Source of the DNA: Parazoarcus communis
Lineage (GTDB): Bacteria > Pseudomonadota > Gammaproteobacteria > Burkholderiales > Rhodocyclaceae
Assembly: GCF_003111645.1 (NCBI RefSeq)
Contig: NZ_CP022187.1
Location: 248,001 to 312,000 of the forward strand
Length of the DNA stretch: 64,000 nt
Direction: 5' to 3'
The notes under the pieces were generated by a model. It was not told the origin of the DNA, made no database searches, and saw nothing but the letters and a program-made list of their open reading frames with translations. Positions 20,393-28,349 of this stretch are shown in pieces; the stretch's first letter is position 1; each line of letters begins with the position of its first letter. The translations under genes were made by a program, and so were the position numbers.

Positions 20393-20485
20393 TATGGTGT
20401 CTCCTCCGTTATGGTTTCTGCAGCTTATTCACCTTAGGTTTCAGTGCAGCGACATTCAAGAAAGACGGGAAACCCCTGCTGCCGG

Positions 20486-21103
20486 TCAGCCGCTTTCGAG
20501 CAGACTGCGCGCGCCGTCGATGCGCGGGGCAAAGTAGCGGTTGTCGAGCCGCTCGACCCGCACCACGCCACGACTCGACGGGGCATGGACGAACTTGCCG
20601 TCGCCGATATAGATGCCCATGTGCGAGTGGCGCTTCTTCTGCGTATTGAAGAACACCAGGTCGCCTGGCTGCAGTTCGGACGGGTCGATGGGGCGGGTCC
20701 GGTCCGCGATGCTTGCGGCGTTGTGGGGTAGCTTGCGCCCACTGATCTGTTCGACGATGTAGCTCACCATGCCGCTGCAATCGAGGCCAGCGTCGGGATT
20801 TCGACCGCCAAAGCGGTAGCCGGTGTCGAGCAGGCCGAGGGCATAGAGGACCAGCTCCTGAGTCTGTGCCGAGTTGTCGAGCGCGAAGTAATCGCGGTCG
20901 GGCGTTTGCGGTGCGGTCTGCGGCAGGGATGAGACAGGCGCGGAAGTCGGCGTGGTGCTGCAGCCGGCAAGCACCGACAGCGCAAGTGCCAGCGTGAACG
21001 AAAGCGTCCGCCCGACACTGGGTGGGGCGGACGTGCAGGCATCAAGCGCTGGCGGAGCGCCGCGTGCAGCGCTGATGTGAGCGGTATGGGGGCAGGTCGG
21101 CAT
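20486..21103 (-). CDS. NlpC/P60-family lipoprotein endopeptidase
   Basis: This 205-residue protein has an NlpC/P60 cysteine-peptidase domain that cuts peptides in peptidoglycan. The catalytic set is Cys109 (LDCSGM), His161 (SHMGIYIG) and His173 (FVHAPSS). A hydrophobic signal ends in the lipobox LAGC with Cys48 as lipidation site, so the protein should be an outer-membrane or periplasmic lipoprotein like Spr/MepS. The stretch before the signal (residues 1-30) is unusually long; the true start may be later, but I see no ATG or GTG there. No operon partner is evident. Confidence 0.88.
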   Translation of the reverse strand: MPTCPHTAHISAARGAPPALDACTSAPPSVGRTLSFTLALALSVLAGCSTTPTSAPVSSLPQTAPQTPDRDYFALDNSAQTQELVLYALGLLDTGYRFGGRNPDAGLDCSGMVSYIVEQISGRKLPHNAASIADRTRPIDPSELQPGDLVFFNTQKKRHSHMGIYIGDGKFVHAPSSRGVVRVERLDNRYFAPRIDGARSLLESG

Positions 21104-21158
21104 GCGCTGAAAGATAGGCGATCAGCGCAGACGCGTCCACCCCTGCGGGGTTTTCAGT

Positions 21159-21854
21159 CTAGTCCAGCAGTTCGATACTGCCGCTGACCGTGACGGATAC
21201 CTCGCTTTCACCGCCCTCGATCGGCGCCGGGGCGGCTTCGGCCATCATCGCAGCCCCGCGCATCTTGGCGAAAACAGGCGGGCGATAGCCCGATTCCGAT
21301 ACGTTGAGACGATGAATCCGGTAACGCTTGCCCAGGGCGCTGGCGATCAGGGTGGCGCGCTGCTCAAAACTGCGCAGCGCATCGACGGTGGCCTCGTCTG
21401 CCGCTTTTCGCCGCGTTTCCGGCGCCGGCTGCAGCGTGATCTGCGAGACTGCGAGGTCGCGCTGCAGCGTGCCCACCAGTTCGGACAGGGCCGCACTGTT
21501 CCGGCTCTCGAGCCGGATCTCCGAACGCATGCGCCAGGCTTCGATCTTGCCGCCGCCCTTGGCGTACACAGGCCAGGTCGAGGTGCCTGTCGACTGGGTC
21601 TTGATGTCCGCGTAGCGGCGACTGGTCTCCAGCGCAGCAGCGATGCTGCGATTGACCTGGCGTGCGACGGCGGCTGCATCAGGGCCGGACTGCTCGGCAT
21701 AGAGCTGGGCGATGCCGAGGTCGTTGGTGGCCGCCTGGCTGGCTTCGGCCGACAGTTCGACGGTACGCAGCGGCGGCGTGTCGTCGCTGGCGGCGGTGGC
21801 GGATAGCGCTGTCACGGCGAGGAAGGCTGCAAGCAACGGGCGGGCTGTACGCAT
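21159..21854 (-). CDS. SIMPL domain (DUF541) periplasmic protein
   Basis: This 231-residue protein has an N-terminal signal peptide (MRTARPLLAAFLAVTALSATAA) and a SIMPL/DUF541 domain, as in the E. coli oxidative-stress protein YggE. Family features include the VELSAEASQAATND start, many short acidic and alanine-rich helices, and the closing EVSVTVSGSIEL strand. The ATG at 21854 has GGAG five nt upstream and places the signal peptide at the very N-terminus; the frame is open another 78 codons without similarity. Role: periplasmic, probably stress-related, mechanism unknown. The EamA exporter gene lies divergently. Confidence 0.85.
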   Translation of the reverse strand: MRTARPLLAAFLAVTALSATAASDDTPPLRTVELSAEASQAATNDLGIAQLYAEQSGPDAAAVARQVNRSIAAALETSRRYADIKTQSTGTSTWPVYAKGGGKIEAWRMRSEIRLESRNSAALSELVGTLQRDLAVSQITLQPAPETRRKAADEATVDALRSFEQRATLIASALGKRYRIHRLNVSESGYRPPVFAKMRGAAMMAEAAPAPIEGGESEVSVTVSGSIELLD

Positions 21855-22023
21855 GAGGGCTCCATGTGAAGGGGAGGAGCGCAATGTATACCGCATCGTC
21901 GCCTCCGCGCGGGTATGCAGGTGTAAATGACAGCGGTAAATGCGTGTGGCTTCCTGCGCAGCCGTCTTGACCCGTGGCGGGGCGGTGGGCATGCTTGCGC
22001 GTCCTTGTACTGCACCCACCCCC

Positions 22024-22959
22024 ATGAATCGCGATCGTCTCGTCGGTGTCCTGCTTGTCGCGCTGTCGGCTACCGCATTTGGCGCCATGGCGATCTTCGC
22101 CCGCTATGCCTACGCAGACGGTGCCGGGCCGGTCGCGGTGCTGTTTCTGCGCTTTCTGCTGGCCGGCACCGTCCTCGCTGTGAGCATGCTCATTACTCGC
22201 CGGCGCTGGCCACGGGGGCGCAATCTGCTCGTGCTCGGGGCGATGGGCGGGCTGTTCTATGTGGGGCAGTCGCTCAGCTTCTTTACCGCACTCAATCACG
22301 CCGCAGCCGGTCTCGTGGCGCTGCTGCTCTACCTGTATCCGTTTCTGGTTACGGTACTCGGGGCGCTGCTGCTGCGGCGGCGCCTGACCGTCGCACGCAT
22401 GTGTGCGGTGCTGCTTGCACTGGTCGGGACCGCGTTGACGCTAGGCGGCCATTTGTCGGGCGAACCGCTTGGTATCGCGCTCGGCTTGCTGGCGGCGCTG
22501 ATCTATTCCGTCTACTTCCTCGTCGGAAGTCTGGTGCTCGACCGCGAAGACCCGATCGCTTCCGCAACGGTCGTCATGCTTGCGGCCGCAATCGTTTTCG
22601 GGGGCATTGCCGTGGCGTTCCCGACGCCCTTTCCGGCGACGCTTTCAGGTTGGCTGGCGGTGGGTGCGATCGCGGTGGTGTCGACCGTCGTTGCAATGGT
22701 CAGCCTCTTTGCCGGCATCCGCCGCCTGGGCGCTGCGGACGCAGCGACCCTGTCCACCCTCGAGCCGGTGGTTACCGTGCTGCTTGCAGCGGTGTTTCTG
22801 GCGGAGCCGCTGCAAGCCAATCAGCTGCTTGGCGGCGCCGTCATTCTTTCAGCGGTGATCTGGCTGACGCGCGCCGAAGCATCTCCTGCAGCGGACGCGA
22901 CGGCGCAAGCGCCTCAACCAGCGGCAGAGGGCTCTACCGGGCGCAGCTCGGCCTTGTAG
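22024..22959 (+). CDS. EamA/DMT-superfamily transporter
   Basis: This 311-residue protein has ten predicted membrane helices in two EamA repeats (about residues 5-140 and 150-285), the plan of drug/metabolite transporters such as RhaT, RarD and YdcZ-like exporters. The repeat edges show as GAMAIFARYAYADGAGP and SVYFLVGSLVLDRED. The ATG at 22024 (MNRDRLVGVLLVALSATAFG) is the natural start. Its last 46 bp overlap the convergent carbonic-anhydrase-like gene. The substrate cannot be told from the sequence; amino acids or metabolites are usual for the family. Confidence 0.87.
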   Translation: MNRDRLVGVLLVALSATAFGAMAIFARYAYADGAGPVAVLFLRFLLAGTVLAVSMLITRRRWPRGRNLLVLGAMGGLFYVGQSLSFFTALNHAAAGLVALLLYLYPFLVTVLGALLLRRRLTVARMCAVLLALVGTALTLGGHLSGEPLGIALGLLAALIYSVYFLVGSLVLDREDPIASATVVMLAAAIVFGGIAVAFPTPFPATLSGWLAVGAIAVVSTVVAMVSLFAGIRRLGAADAATLSTLEPVVTVLLAAVFLAEPLQANQLLGGAVILSAVIWLTRAEASPAADATAQAPQPAAEGSTGRSSAL

Positions 22960-23453
22960 AGCTGCGCGTTTTCGACATAGTGGCGTGCATTCGCGCGCAG
23001 CCCGGCGATATCGGCGTCACTCAGCTCGCGGATGACGCGGCCGGGCGAACCCACGACCAGTGAGCGGTCCGGAATCACCTTGCCTTCCGGAATCAGCGCG
23101 TTGGCGCCAATGATGCAGTCCTTGCCGACGACTGCGTTGTTCAGCACCACCGCGTTGATGCCGATCAGGCTGCCGTCGCCAATGTTGCAACCATGCAGCA
23201 TCACCATGTGTCCGACGGTGACGTTGGCGCCAATCGTCAGCGGCACGCCATCATCGTTGTGAAGCACGGAGCCGTCCTGAATATTGGTGTTGTCGCCGAT
23301 CACGATCGGATCGTTGTCACCGCGGATGACCACGTTGTACCAGATGTTCACATTCTGCCCGGTCTCTACCGAACCGATTACCGTGGCGTTGTGTGCGATC
23401 CAGGTGCCTTCACCCAGGCGGGGCGTGCGATCGCCCAAGGCGTAAATGCTCAT
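22914..23453 (-). CDS. gamma-carbonic anhydrase-like hexapeptide-repeat protein
   Basis: This 179-residue protein folds as a left-handed beta helix of hexapeptide repeats, visible as repeating [IV]-G-x-N/D-x-x steps (VIGDNTNIQDGSVLHND, GANVTVGHMVMLHGC, IGINAVVLNNAVVG). It matches the YrdA/PaaY/CaiE branch of gamma-carbonic anhydrases. Histidines suited to metal binding at the trimer interface are present (SVLHND, VGHMVMLHGC). Carbonic anhydrase activity is proven for only some members. The gene converges with the EamA exporter and shares 46 bp with it at the 3' ends. Confidence 0.9.
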   Translation of the reverse strand: MSIYALGDRTPRLGEGTWIAHNATVIGSVETGQNVNIWYNVVIRGDNDPIVIGDNTNIQDGSVLHNDDGVPLTIGANVTVGHMVMLHGCNIGDGSLIGINAVVLNNAVVGKDCIIGANALIPEGKVIPDRSLVVGSPGRVIRELSDADIAGLRANARHYVENAQLYKAELRPVEPSAAG

Positions 23454-23694
23454 TCAGATTCTCGCTATCCTGTTGCTGCGGCGGGCCGCTTAGGGGCGTT
23501 GATCATAGCAACTGGAGGGGAGGCTGTGGGTATCTCAAGCAGGTGAATGCCGTGCCGCAATGGGCCATGAAAATAAGTTCGTTCGGGTGCTTGCGCTCCA
23601 GTATCAGTAGATGCATAATTCGCGCCCTGCGTTGGACGGACAGCACGAAAGTCTTCCGGTGAAAACGAAAGTTTTCAAAAAAACGCAAAAGAAG

Positions 23695-23722
23695 TTGACA
23701 AACGATACAAATGCTCTAAAAT
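23695..23722 (+). promoter_or_regulatory. sigma-70 promoter of tRNA-Arg
   Basis: TTGACA (23695-23700), a 16-nt spacer and TAAAAT (23717-23722) stand 42 bp before the tRNA. The -35 box is perfect and the -10 box has one mismatch. The rest of 23454-23764 is free of genes; it also holds a small GAAAAC-GAAA-GTTTTC hairpin at 23661-23676. Confidence 0.85.
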
Positions 23723-23764
23723 GTCGCTTCTCTGCTGCAAGGCAGTGAGCGAAAGCAGTACAAA

Positions 23765-23841
23765 GCGCCCGTAGCTCATCTGGATAGAGTACTTGGCTAC
23801 GAACCAAGGGGTAGGAGGTTCGAATCCTTCCGGGCGCGCCA
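23765..23841 (+). tRNA. tRNA-Arg (anticodon ACG)
   Basis: This 77-nt tRNA has acceptor stem GCGCCCG pairing with CGGGCGC, anticodon stem-loop CTTGG-CTACGAA-CCAAG giving anticodon ACG (read as inosine, decoding CGU, CGC and CGA), a GGTTCGAATCC T-arm and an encoded CCA. The first base of the anticodon should be deaminated by TadA. Confidence 0.97.
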
Positions 23842-23850
23842 CATATTCAA

Positions 23851-23887
23851 GCAAAAAGCCAATCCTTCGGGGTTGGCTTTTTGCTTT
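23851..23887 (+). terminator. intrinsic terminator after tRNA-Arg
   Basis: GCAAAAAGCCAA and TTGGCTTTTTGC form a perfect 12-bp stem around a short loop, followed by TTTT. It begins 9 bp after the tRNA and is a strong Rho-independent terminator. Confidence 0.92.
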
Positions 23888-24091
23888 TGTGCGTTTGAGT
23901 CAGCGTGTTGCGTACGCGCAGATTTTCGATGCCAGGCGTATTGATCCGACTGCTTGCTCTCTGTATTCCGGCTTGAGTGCTGTGCGCGCTGTTCTGCTGC
24001 GTGCCTGTGCCCCGTTTCCGGGGCGGCAGGTGAGGGCGGTCGCGACGACTGCGGCTGCGATCGCCTCCCCTTGATGCAACAGCAGGATCTC

Positions 24092-25300
24092 TCAGGCGGG
24101 ATCTGCCGGCAGCTTCTTCAAGCGCAGAACGATGGCGAGCAGGAGCAGCAGGCAGAGCCCGAGAACGGCTGCGATCCCGTTCCAGCGCCCGAGGCTCCAG
24201 GCGAAGCCGGACAGGCTGCCGATGAGGCTGGCGCCGAGGTAGTAGAACGTGAGGTAGATGGCGGTGGCGAGTCCGCGGCGCTCCTGGCCCCGGCGGGCGA
24301 CCCAGCCGCTCGAGATTGAATGGGTGGCGAAGAAGCCGAAGGTGAAGATGGCGACGCCGGCGATGAGCAGGACTAGTGCGTCGCTGAGCGTGAGCAGAAG
24401 TCCGCTGATCATGATCATCACCACGACCCACTGCACCTTGCGGCGCCCGAAACGGTCCGTGAGCTGTCCGGCAAAGGCCGATGCCCACGAACCGACAACG
24501 TAGAGCAGAAAGATTGCGCCGATTGCGGTCTGGCTGAGATTGAACGGGGCTTCGAGCAGCCTGAAGCCGAGATAGTTATACACGCCAATGAACACGCCCA
24601 TCGCGAGCAGGGCGGTGAGAAACAGCCATGGCAGGCCTGCGTCGCGGCTGATGTGGCGGGCGTCGTCGATGATGCGCGAGATCGAGGCGGCGCGCGCCTG
24701 GAAGTGGCGCGAGGGTGGCAGCCGGTACCAGAACACGGCGGCGGACACGATGCCAAGCACCCCGAGCATGAGCAGCGCGATGCGCCAGCTGCCGATGTCG
24801 GTCAGCAACGCGGACAGGACTCTGCCGCTCATGCCGCCCAGCGCATTGCCTGCGATGTACAGCCCCATTGCCTTGCCCTGCGCGCGCGGCGAGACCTCTT
24901 CGCCGATGTAGGCCATGGCTGCGGCAGGCAATCCTGCAAGGCTGGCGCCGAGCAGTGCCCTCAGGATCAGCAGCTGGCTGAAGTCATTGACCGTAGCGCA
25001 CGCGAGCGCAATCAGCGCAGCCAGGGCCAGCGAAACCTTCATCACCTTTTCGCGCCCGCTGCGGTCGGCGAGGACACTTGCCGGAATCAGCATCAGCGCG
25101 AGTGCGGCAGTGCCGGCGGAAACGCTGAGACTGGCGCTTGCAGGGCCGATGCCGAACTCGCTGCTGAGCAGGGGGAGCAGCGGCTGGGTGGCGTAGAGCA
25201 TGGCGAAGGTCGCAAAACCGCCGACGAACATTGCCTGGTTGGCGCGCTTGAATGCTTCGGAACCGGATTCGAGTTTCTCTGTGGTTGGTGGGTGAGGCAC
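24092..25300 (-). CDS. MFS transporter (YnfM/arabinose-efflux type)
   Basis: This 402-residue membrane protein of the major facilitator superfamily has twelve hydrophobic segments in two halves. The motif A region between helices 2 and 3 reads ASVLADRSGREKVM, and the equivalent loop in the second half reads GQLTDRFGRRKV. The sequence fits the YnfM-type group of 12-helix exporters. It is divergent from the LysR-type regulator 107 bp away, which makes it the likely target of that regulator. The substrate is unknown; export of a small organic compound is inferred. Confidence 0.88.
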   Translation of the reverse strand: MPHPPTTEKLESGSEAFKRANQAMFVGGFATFAMLYATQPLLPLLSSEFGIGPASASLSVSAGTAALALMLIPASVLADRSGREKVMKVSLALAALIALACATVNDFSQLLILRALLGASLAGLPAAAMAYIGEEVSPRAQGKAMGLYIAGNALGGMSGRVLSALLTDIGSWRIALLMLGVLGIVSAAVFWYRLPPSRHFQARAASISRIIDDARHISRDAGLPWLFLTALLAMGVFIGVYNYLGFRLLEAPFNLSQTAIGAIFLLYVVGSWASAFAGQLTDRFGRRKVQWVVVMIMISGLLLTLSDALVLLIAGVAIFTFGFFATHSISSGWVARRGQERRGLATAIYLTFYYLGASLIGSLSGFAWSLGRWNGIAAVLGLCLLLLLAIVLRLKKLPADPA

Positions 25301-25406
25301 GTCTGATCTGTCCGGTTGAGGTGTTGTTCGATGGCCGATCTTAGGTTGTGCCCACTTCGCCAGTCCAATATATTCGAGCGGTCTTATTCATATACAGAAG
25401 ATATCA

Positions 25407-26366
25407 ATGGAGCTGCGGCATCTACGTTACTTCGTTGCGGTCGCCGAGGAGCTGAGCTTCACCCGGGCTGCCGAGCGTCTGCATATCGGCCAGCCGCCCT
25501 TGTCAATGCAGATTCGCGACCTGGAGGCCGAGCTCGGCGTTTTGCTGTTCGAGCGCACCCGGCGCAAAGTCATGCTGACCCAGGCCGGCGCGCGTTTCCT
25601 GGTGCGTGCCCGGAGCATTCTGTCGGCCGCAGTCGAGGCGTCGGAGGAGATGCGCAGGGTGGCGAGCGGCGAGGCGGGGGAGTTGCGAATCGGGTTTACG
25701 TCGTCCTTGCCCTATACAAATACCCTGCCTGACGTGCTCTACGCCTACCGGCGCCGCTACCCCAACGTTCATCTGCAGTTGCGAGAGATGTTCTCTGCCG
25801 AGCAGTTCGATGCCATTGCCCGCGGCAGCCTCGATATCGGATTGGTCCGTACGGGGGCTCCGAGCGGGCAGGGTGGTATTGCCGTGCGGGAGATCGGGCG
25901 CGACCCGCTGCGCATTGTCATTAACGCGGCGCATCCACTGGCGGGGGTGGCTGCAGTGCACTTTGCCGACCTCAGTGATGAGGATTTCATTACCTTTCCG
26001 ACGGACGCGGGCACCGGTTTGCCCATGATTCTGCGAGGCTTGTGCAGGGCGGCAGGCTTCGAGCCGCGGGTGGTCCAGCTTGCACGCGAGGCCACGACGC
26101 AGATCGGCCTCGTTGCGGCGGGTCTTGGTCTCGCGCTGCTGCCGGCGCCGCTGGAGTGTGTGCGCATTCCACGCGTACGCTACCTCCCTATTGCGGGTGA
26201 TGGCGCCTTTTTTCCGGTGGCGGTCGCGCACCAGGACGGTGAGCCGAGCCCGTTGCTGCGCGGGCTTCTGAAGGTGCTGGACGAGGTGACAGGCGCAGCC
26301 GGCGGCGCGTTGCAGGAGTATCCTTCGTCAACGCCCCAATTTTCAACGTCCGGAGATTTGCCATGA
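25407..26366 (+). CDS. LysR-family transcriptional regulator
   Basis: This 319-residue regulator has the LysR winged HTH at residues 1-60 (MELRHLRYFVAVAEELSFTRAAERLHIGQPPLSMQI) and a two-lobed periplasmic-binding-like effector domain from about residue 90. It is divergent from the MFS exporter, the usual arrangement for a LysR protein and its target. The intergenic region is AT-rich next to the start codon (TTATTCATATACAGAAGATATC) and probably contains the binding site. The stop codon overlaps the start of the next gene by 4 bp (ATGA). The effector is unknown. Confidence 0.93.
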   Translation: MELRHLRYFVAVAEELSFTRAAERLHIGQPPLSMQIRDLEAELGVLLFERTRRKVMLTQAGARFLVRARSILSAAVEASEEMRRVASGEAGELRIGFTSSLPYTNTLPDVLYAYRRRYPNVHLQLREMFSAEQFDAIARGSLDIGLVRTGAPSGQGGIAVREIGRDPLRIVINAAHPLAGVAAVHFADLSDEDFITFPTDAGTGLPMILRGLCRAAGFEPRVVQLAREATTQIGLVAAGLGLALLPAPLECVRIPRVRYLPIAGDGAFFPVAVAHQDGEPSPLLRGLLKVLDEVTGAAGGALQEYPSSTPQFSTSGDLP

Positions 26367-27154
26367 GAACGGCTTACACCACACCCTCGGCCACGTTTGA
26401 GGCCCTTTCATCTGCATGGCTTTCGGCCTGTGCGCAGCCGTGGACTGCCTGGCAGGGCTGGTCCCAGTTGATGGGCAGTCAATGGCAGCAGTGGTTGAAA
26501 ACGGTGGGGTCGGTGCCAAACGTGTGGCTGCCTGCACTGGCAGCCGAGCGCAGAGGCCAGCCACCAGCGATCGATTTCTTTCTGCCGTGGTTGCCGCGTG
26601 GCGAGAGCAGCGTGGTGCCGCTGGATGTTCACGGTGCAGAAACCGCGATGCGACTGATGATGCGGGCTGCCCTTCCGCTGTTCGGTGCTGCAGCAGGAAC
26701 CAGCACGGAGGCAGAGGGCGTCAAGGTCGAACCGGTTCGCGAGAAAGGGCCGGCGCGCATGCTGGATCTCGTTGCGCGCACATCGAATGTTGTCGATGCC
26801 GAGGTGGTGAGCCCGAAGCCTGCTGCACCGGTCGAGGCACCCAAGGCAGCGTCATCGCGCACCACACGCGCAAAGCCGGCGGCTAGGAAGCCTGCTGCTG
26901 CGGCGAAGACCATGGCGGCGAAGACCACCGCAGCGAAGACCACGGCAGCGAAGACCACGGCAGCGAAGACCACCGCAGCGAAGACCACCGCAGCGAAGAC
27001 CACGGCAGCGAAGACCACCGCAGCGAAAACTGCCTCAGCCAAGCCTGCAGCGGCGAAGCCCGCGCCAGCGCCTGTGACCGCTGGCGAAGTCAAGGCCAAG
27101 CCGGCGCCGCGCCGTGTGCGCAAACCGGCCGCTCCGCCGGCAGACAAGGCTTGA
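26363..27154 (+). CDS. hypothetical protein with histone-H1-like Lys/Ala/Thr tail
   Basis: I do not recognise the N-terminal domain of this 263-residue protein. Residues 1-80 are rich in Trp (WTAWQGW, WQQWLKTVG, NVWLPALA) and could be amphipathic, perhaps phasin-like. From about residue 160 the protein is a basic, disordered tail of K, A, T and P with nine AAKTT-type units at about 181-225, like AlgP/AlgR3 and histone-H1-like bacterial proteins. Such tails bind DNA or polyanions; PhaM, which links PHA granules to the nucleoid, is one precedent. The ATG overlaps the LysR stop, with GGAG upstream. A DNA- or granule-binding role is a guess. Confidence 0.8.
   Translation: MRTAYTTPSATFEALSSAWLSACAQPWTAWQGWSQLMGSQWQQWLKTVGSVPNVWLPALAAERRGQPPAIDFFLPWLPRGESSVVPLDVHGAETAMRLMMRAALPLFGAAAGTSTEAEGVKVEPVREKGPARMLDLVARTSNVVDAEVVSPKPAAPVEAPKAASSRTTRAKPAARKPAAAAKTMAAKTTAAKTTAAKTTAAKTTAAKTTAAKTTAAKTTAAKTASAKPAAAKPAPAPVTAGEVKAKPAPRRVRKPAAPPADKA
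26903..27037 (+). repeat. 15-bp tandem repeat array inside a coding region
   Basis: Nine units of GCGAAGACCACSGCA occur in direct tandem, seven of them (26918-27022) differing only at one C/G position, with worn units at both ends. Each unit adds five residues, so copy number can change by slippage without breaking the frame. Confidence 0.93.
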
Positions 27155-27182
27155 TGCTCGGCCTGATGTGACTGACGTAATG

Positions 27183-27213
27183 GCCTTGCCGCGTCGAACA
27201 GGCGCGGCAAGGC
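27183..27213 (+). terminator. perfect 11-bp hairpin between convergent genes
   Basis: GCCTTGCCGCG and CGCGGCAAGGC (27183-27193 and 27203-27213) form a perfect stem with a 9-nt loop in the 72-bp gap between converging genes. There is no T-tract on either side, but the position suits a bidirectional stop. Confidence 0.5.
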
Positions 27214-27226
27214 GTATTGCCCGGGA

Positions 27227-28222
27227 CTAGAAGAAGCGCTCTGCGATTTCTTCCGAAAGCGGCATGCCGGTGCTGCGTGCGCGCTGCAGCAACTCCCAGT
27301 AGTAGCGGTAGGAGGCGCGGTCGTGCAGACGGCCGTTGTGCTGGATGGGCCCCCAGGATGCGTTCTGGGCTCCGCTCAGGATTTCTCCGGCTTCTTCCAC
27401 CTCGGAAAAGTCCGGACGCATGGCTTCCACAATCGGTTGAATCTGGTTGGGGTGGATGCTCCACATGCGGAGATAGCCGAACTCCTTGCGCGCGCGCGTC
27501 GCGTCTGCACGGATGACGGCAAGGTCCTTGAGTTCAGTTGTAACGTTATGTGACGGCACAACGCCGTTCGCCAGTGCTGCGGCCGAAATTTCCGTCTTTG
27601 CGCGCACGACCAGGGGGTGTTCAAACTGCCCCGGGCTCTTCATTGCCGACCCCGGAATGGCGCCGTGGTGGCCGGAAACGAAGTCCATCAGCCCGAAGTC
27701 GATCGATTCGACGCCGTCGAGTGCTGCAATTTCCCATGCTTCGCGCAACGCGCCGTGGGTTTCGATCAGGACGTGTACCGGTAATGCATGACTCAGGCCG
27801 GCGGTCTGTTCGATGCGACGCAGTTCGGCGATCTGGGCTGCGGTATCTGCGGCCGATCGCACTTTGGGCAGGGTGATGAATGCAAGTTGCTTTCCTGCCT
27901 GCCCGACCAGAATCTCGAGGTCGCGCTGCCAGTGTGCATGGGTGATGTCGTGGATGCGCGCACCGATGCGCCCGAAGCGGTTTTCCTTGCTCATCACCAG
28001 GCTCGCGACCATCGCGGCGTGTTCGGCTTCGGCGCCGGCGCGCGCACCGTCTTCGCAGTCACCGGTGATGTCGAAGATCGGGCCGAGCTGATGCTGCAGT
28101 GTCATTGCCTTGCCGATCATCTTCTCGGATCCGGCGTAGTGATCCACTGCGGGCAGATTGGGGAAAGGTTTTTCGCCGGCGAAGAGGATGTCGCGCGGGT
28201 GAGTGGTGCAGCTTGCTGTCAT
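27227..28222 (-). CDS. HpcH/HpaI aldolase / citrate lyase beta-subunit-like protein
   Basis: This 331-residue protein has the TIM-barrel fold of CitE/malyl-CoA lyase enzymes, which cleave or form (S)-malyl-CoA-type compounds using Mg2+. The metal and substrate motifs appear as DITGDCEDGA, GARIHD, LPKVRSAAD and VLIETHGAL (catalytic Glu). The usual CoA-ester partners (citF, mcl or meaB genes) are absent nearby. Its place just downstream of mdh in the same direction suggests a link to malate or glyoxylate metabolism, although a terminator separates the two. L-malyl-CoA or beta-methylmalyl-CoA lyase is the best guess; the exact substrate is open. Confidence 0.85.
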   Translation of the reverse strand: MTASCTTHPRDILFAGEKPFPNLPAVDHYAGSEKMIGKAMTLQHQLGPIFDITGDCEDGARAGAEAEHAAMVASLVMSKENRFGRIGARIHDITHAHWQRDLEILVGQAGKQLAFITLPKVRSAADTAAQIAELRRIEQTAGLSHALPVHVLIETHGALREAWEIAALDGVESIDFGLMDFVSGHHGAIPGSAMKSPGQFEHPLVVRAKTEISAAALANGVVPSHNVTTELKDLAVIRADATRARKEFGYLRMWSIHPNQIQPIVEAMRPDFSEVEEAGEILSGAQNASWGPIQHNGRLHDRASYRYYWELLQRARSTGMPLSEEIAERFF

Positions 28223-28273
28223 GAGCGTTTCCCTTGAGAACCGGGCGCAAGCATAGCAGCAGGGGGGTAAACG

Positions 28274-28304
28274 AAAAAGGCGCGCAACCCTGGGGTGCGC
28301 GCCT
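28274..28304 (-). terminator. intrinsic terminator after mdh
   Basis: On the minus strand AAGGCGCGCA and TGCGCGCCTT form a 10-bp stem followed by TTT, 46 bp after the mdh stop codon and before the CitE-like gene. mdh and the CitE-like gene are thus probably separate transcripts. Confidence 0.85.
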
Positions 28305-28349
28305 TCGAGCGATCTGCCGGACTGATGCCCGGCAGCTGATTGCGAATGC

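Noticed and set aside
23661-23676. GAAAAC-GAAA-GTTTTC hairpin upstream of tRNA-Arg as a terminator
   Set aside because: The stem is AT-rich and only 6 bp, with no gene ending just before it; too weak to call.
25301-25406. Specific LysR binding box between the MFS and LysR genes
   Set aside because: The region is AT-rich and a box is likely, but several overlapping T-N11-A fits exist and none stands out.
26903-27037. Regular repeat array considered as a CRISPR
   Set aside because: The 15-bp units are directly joined without spacers and encode AAKTT in frame.
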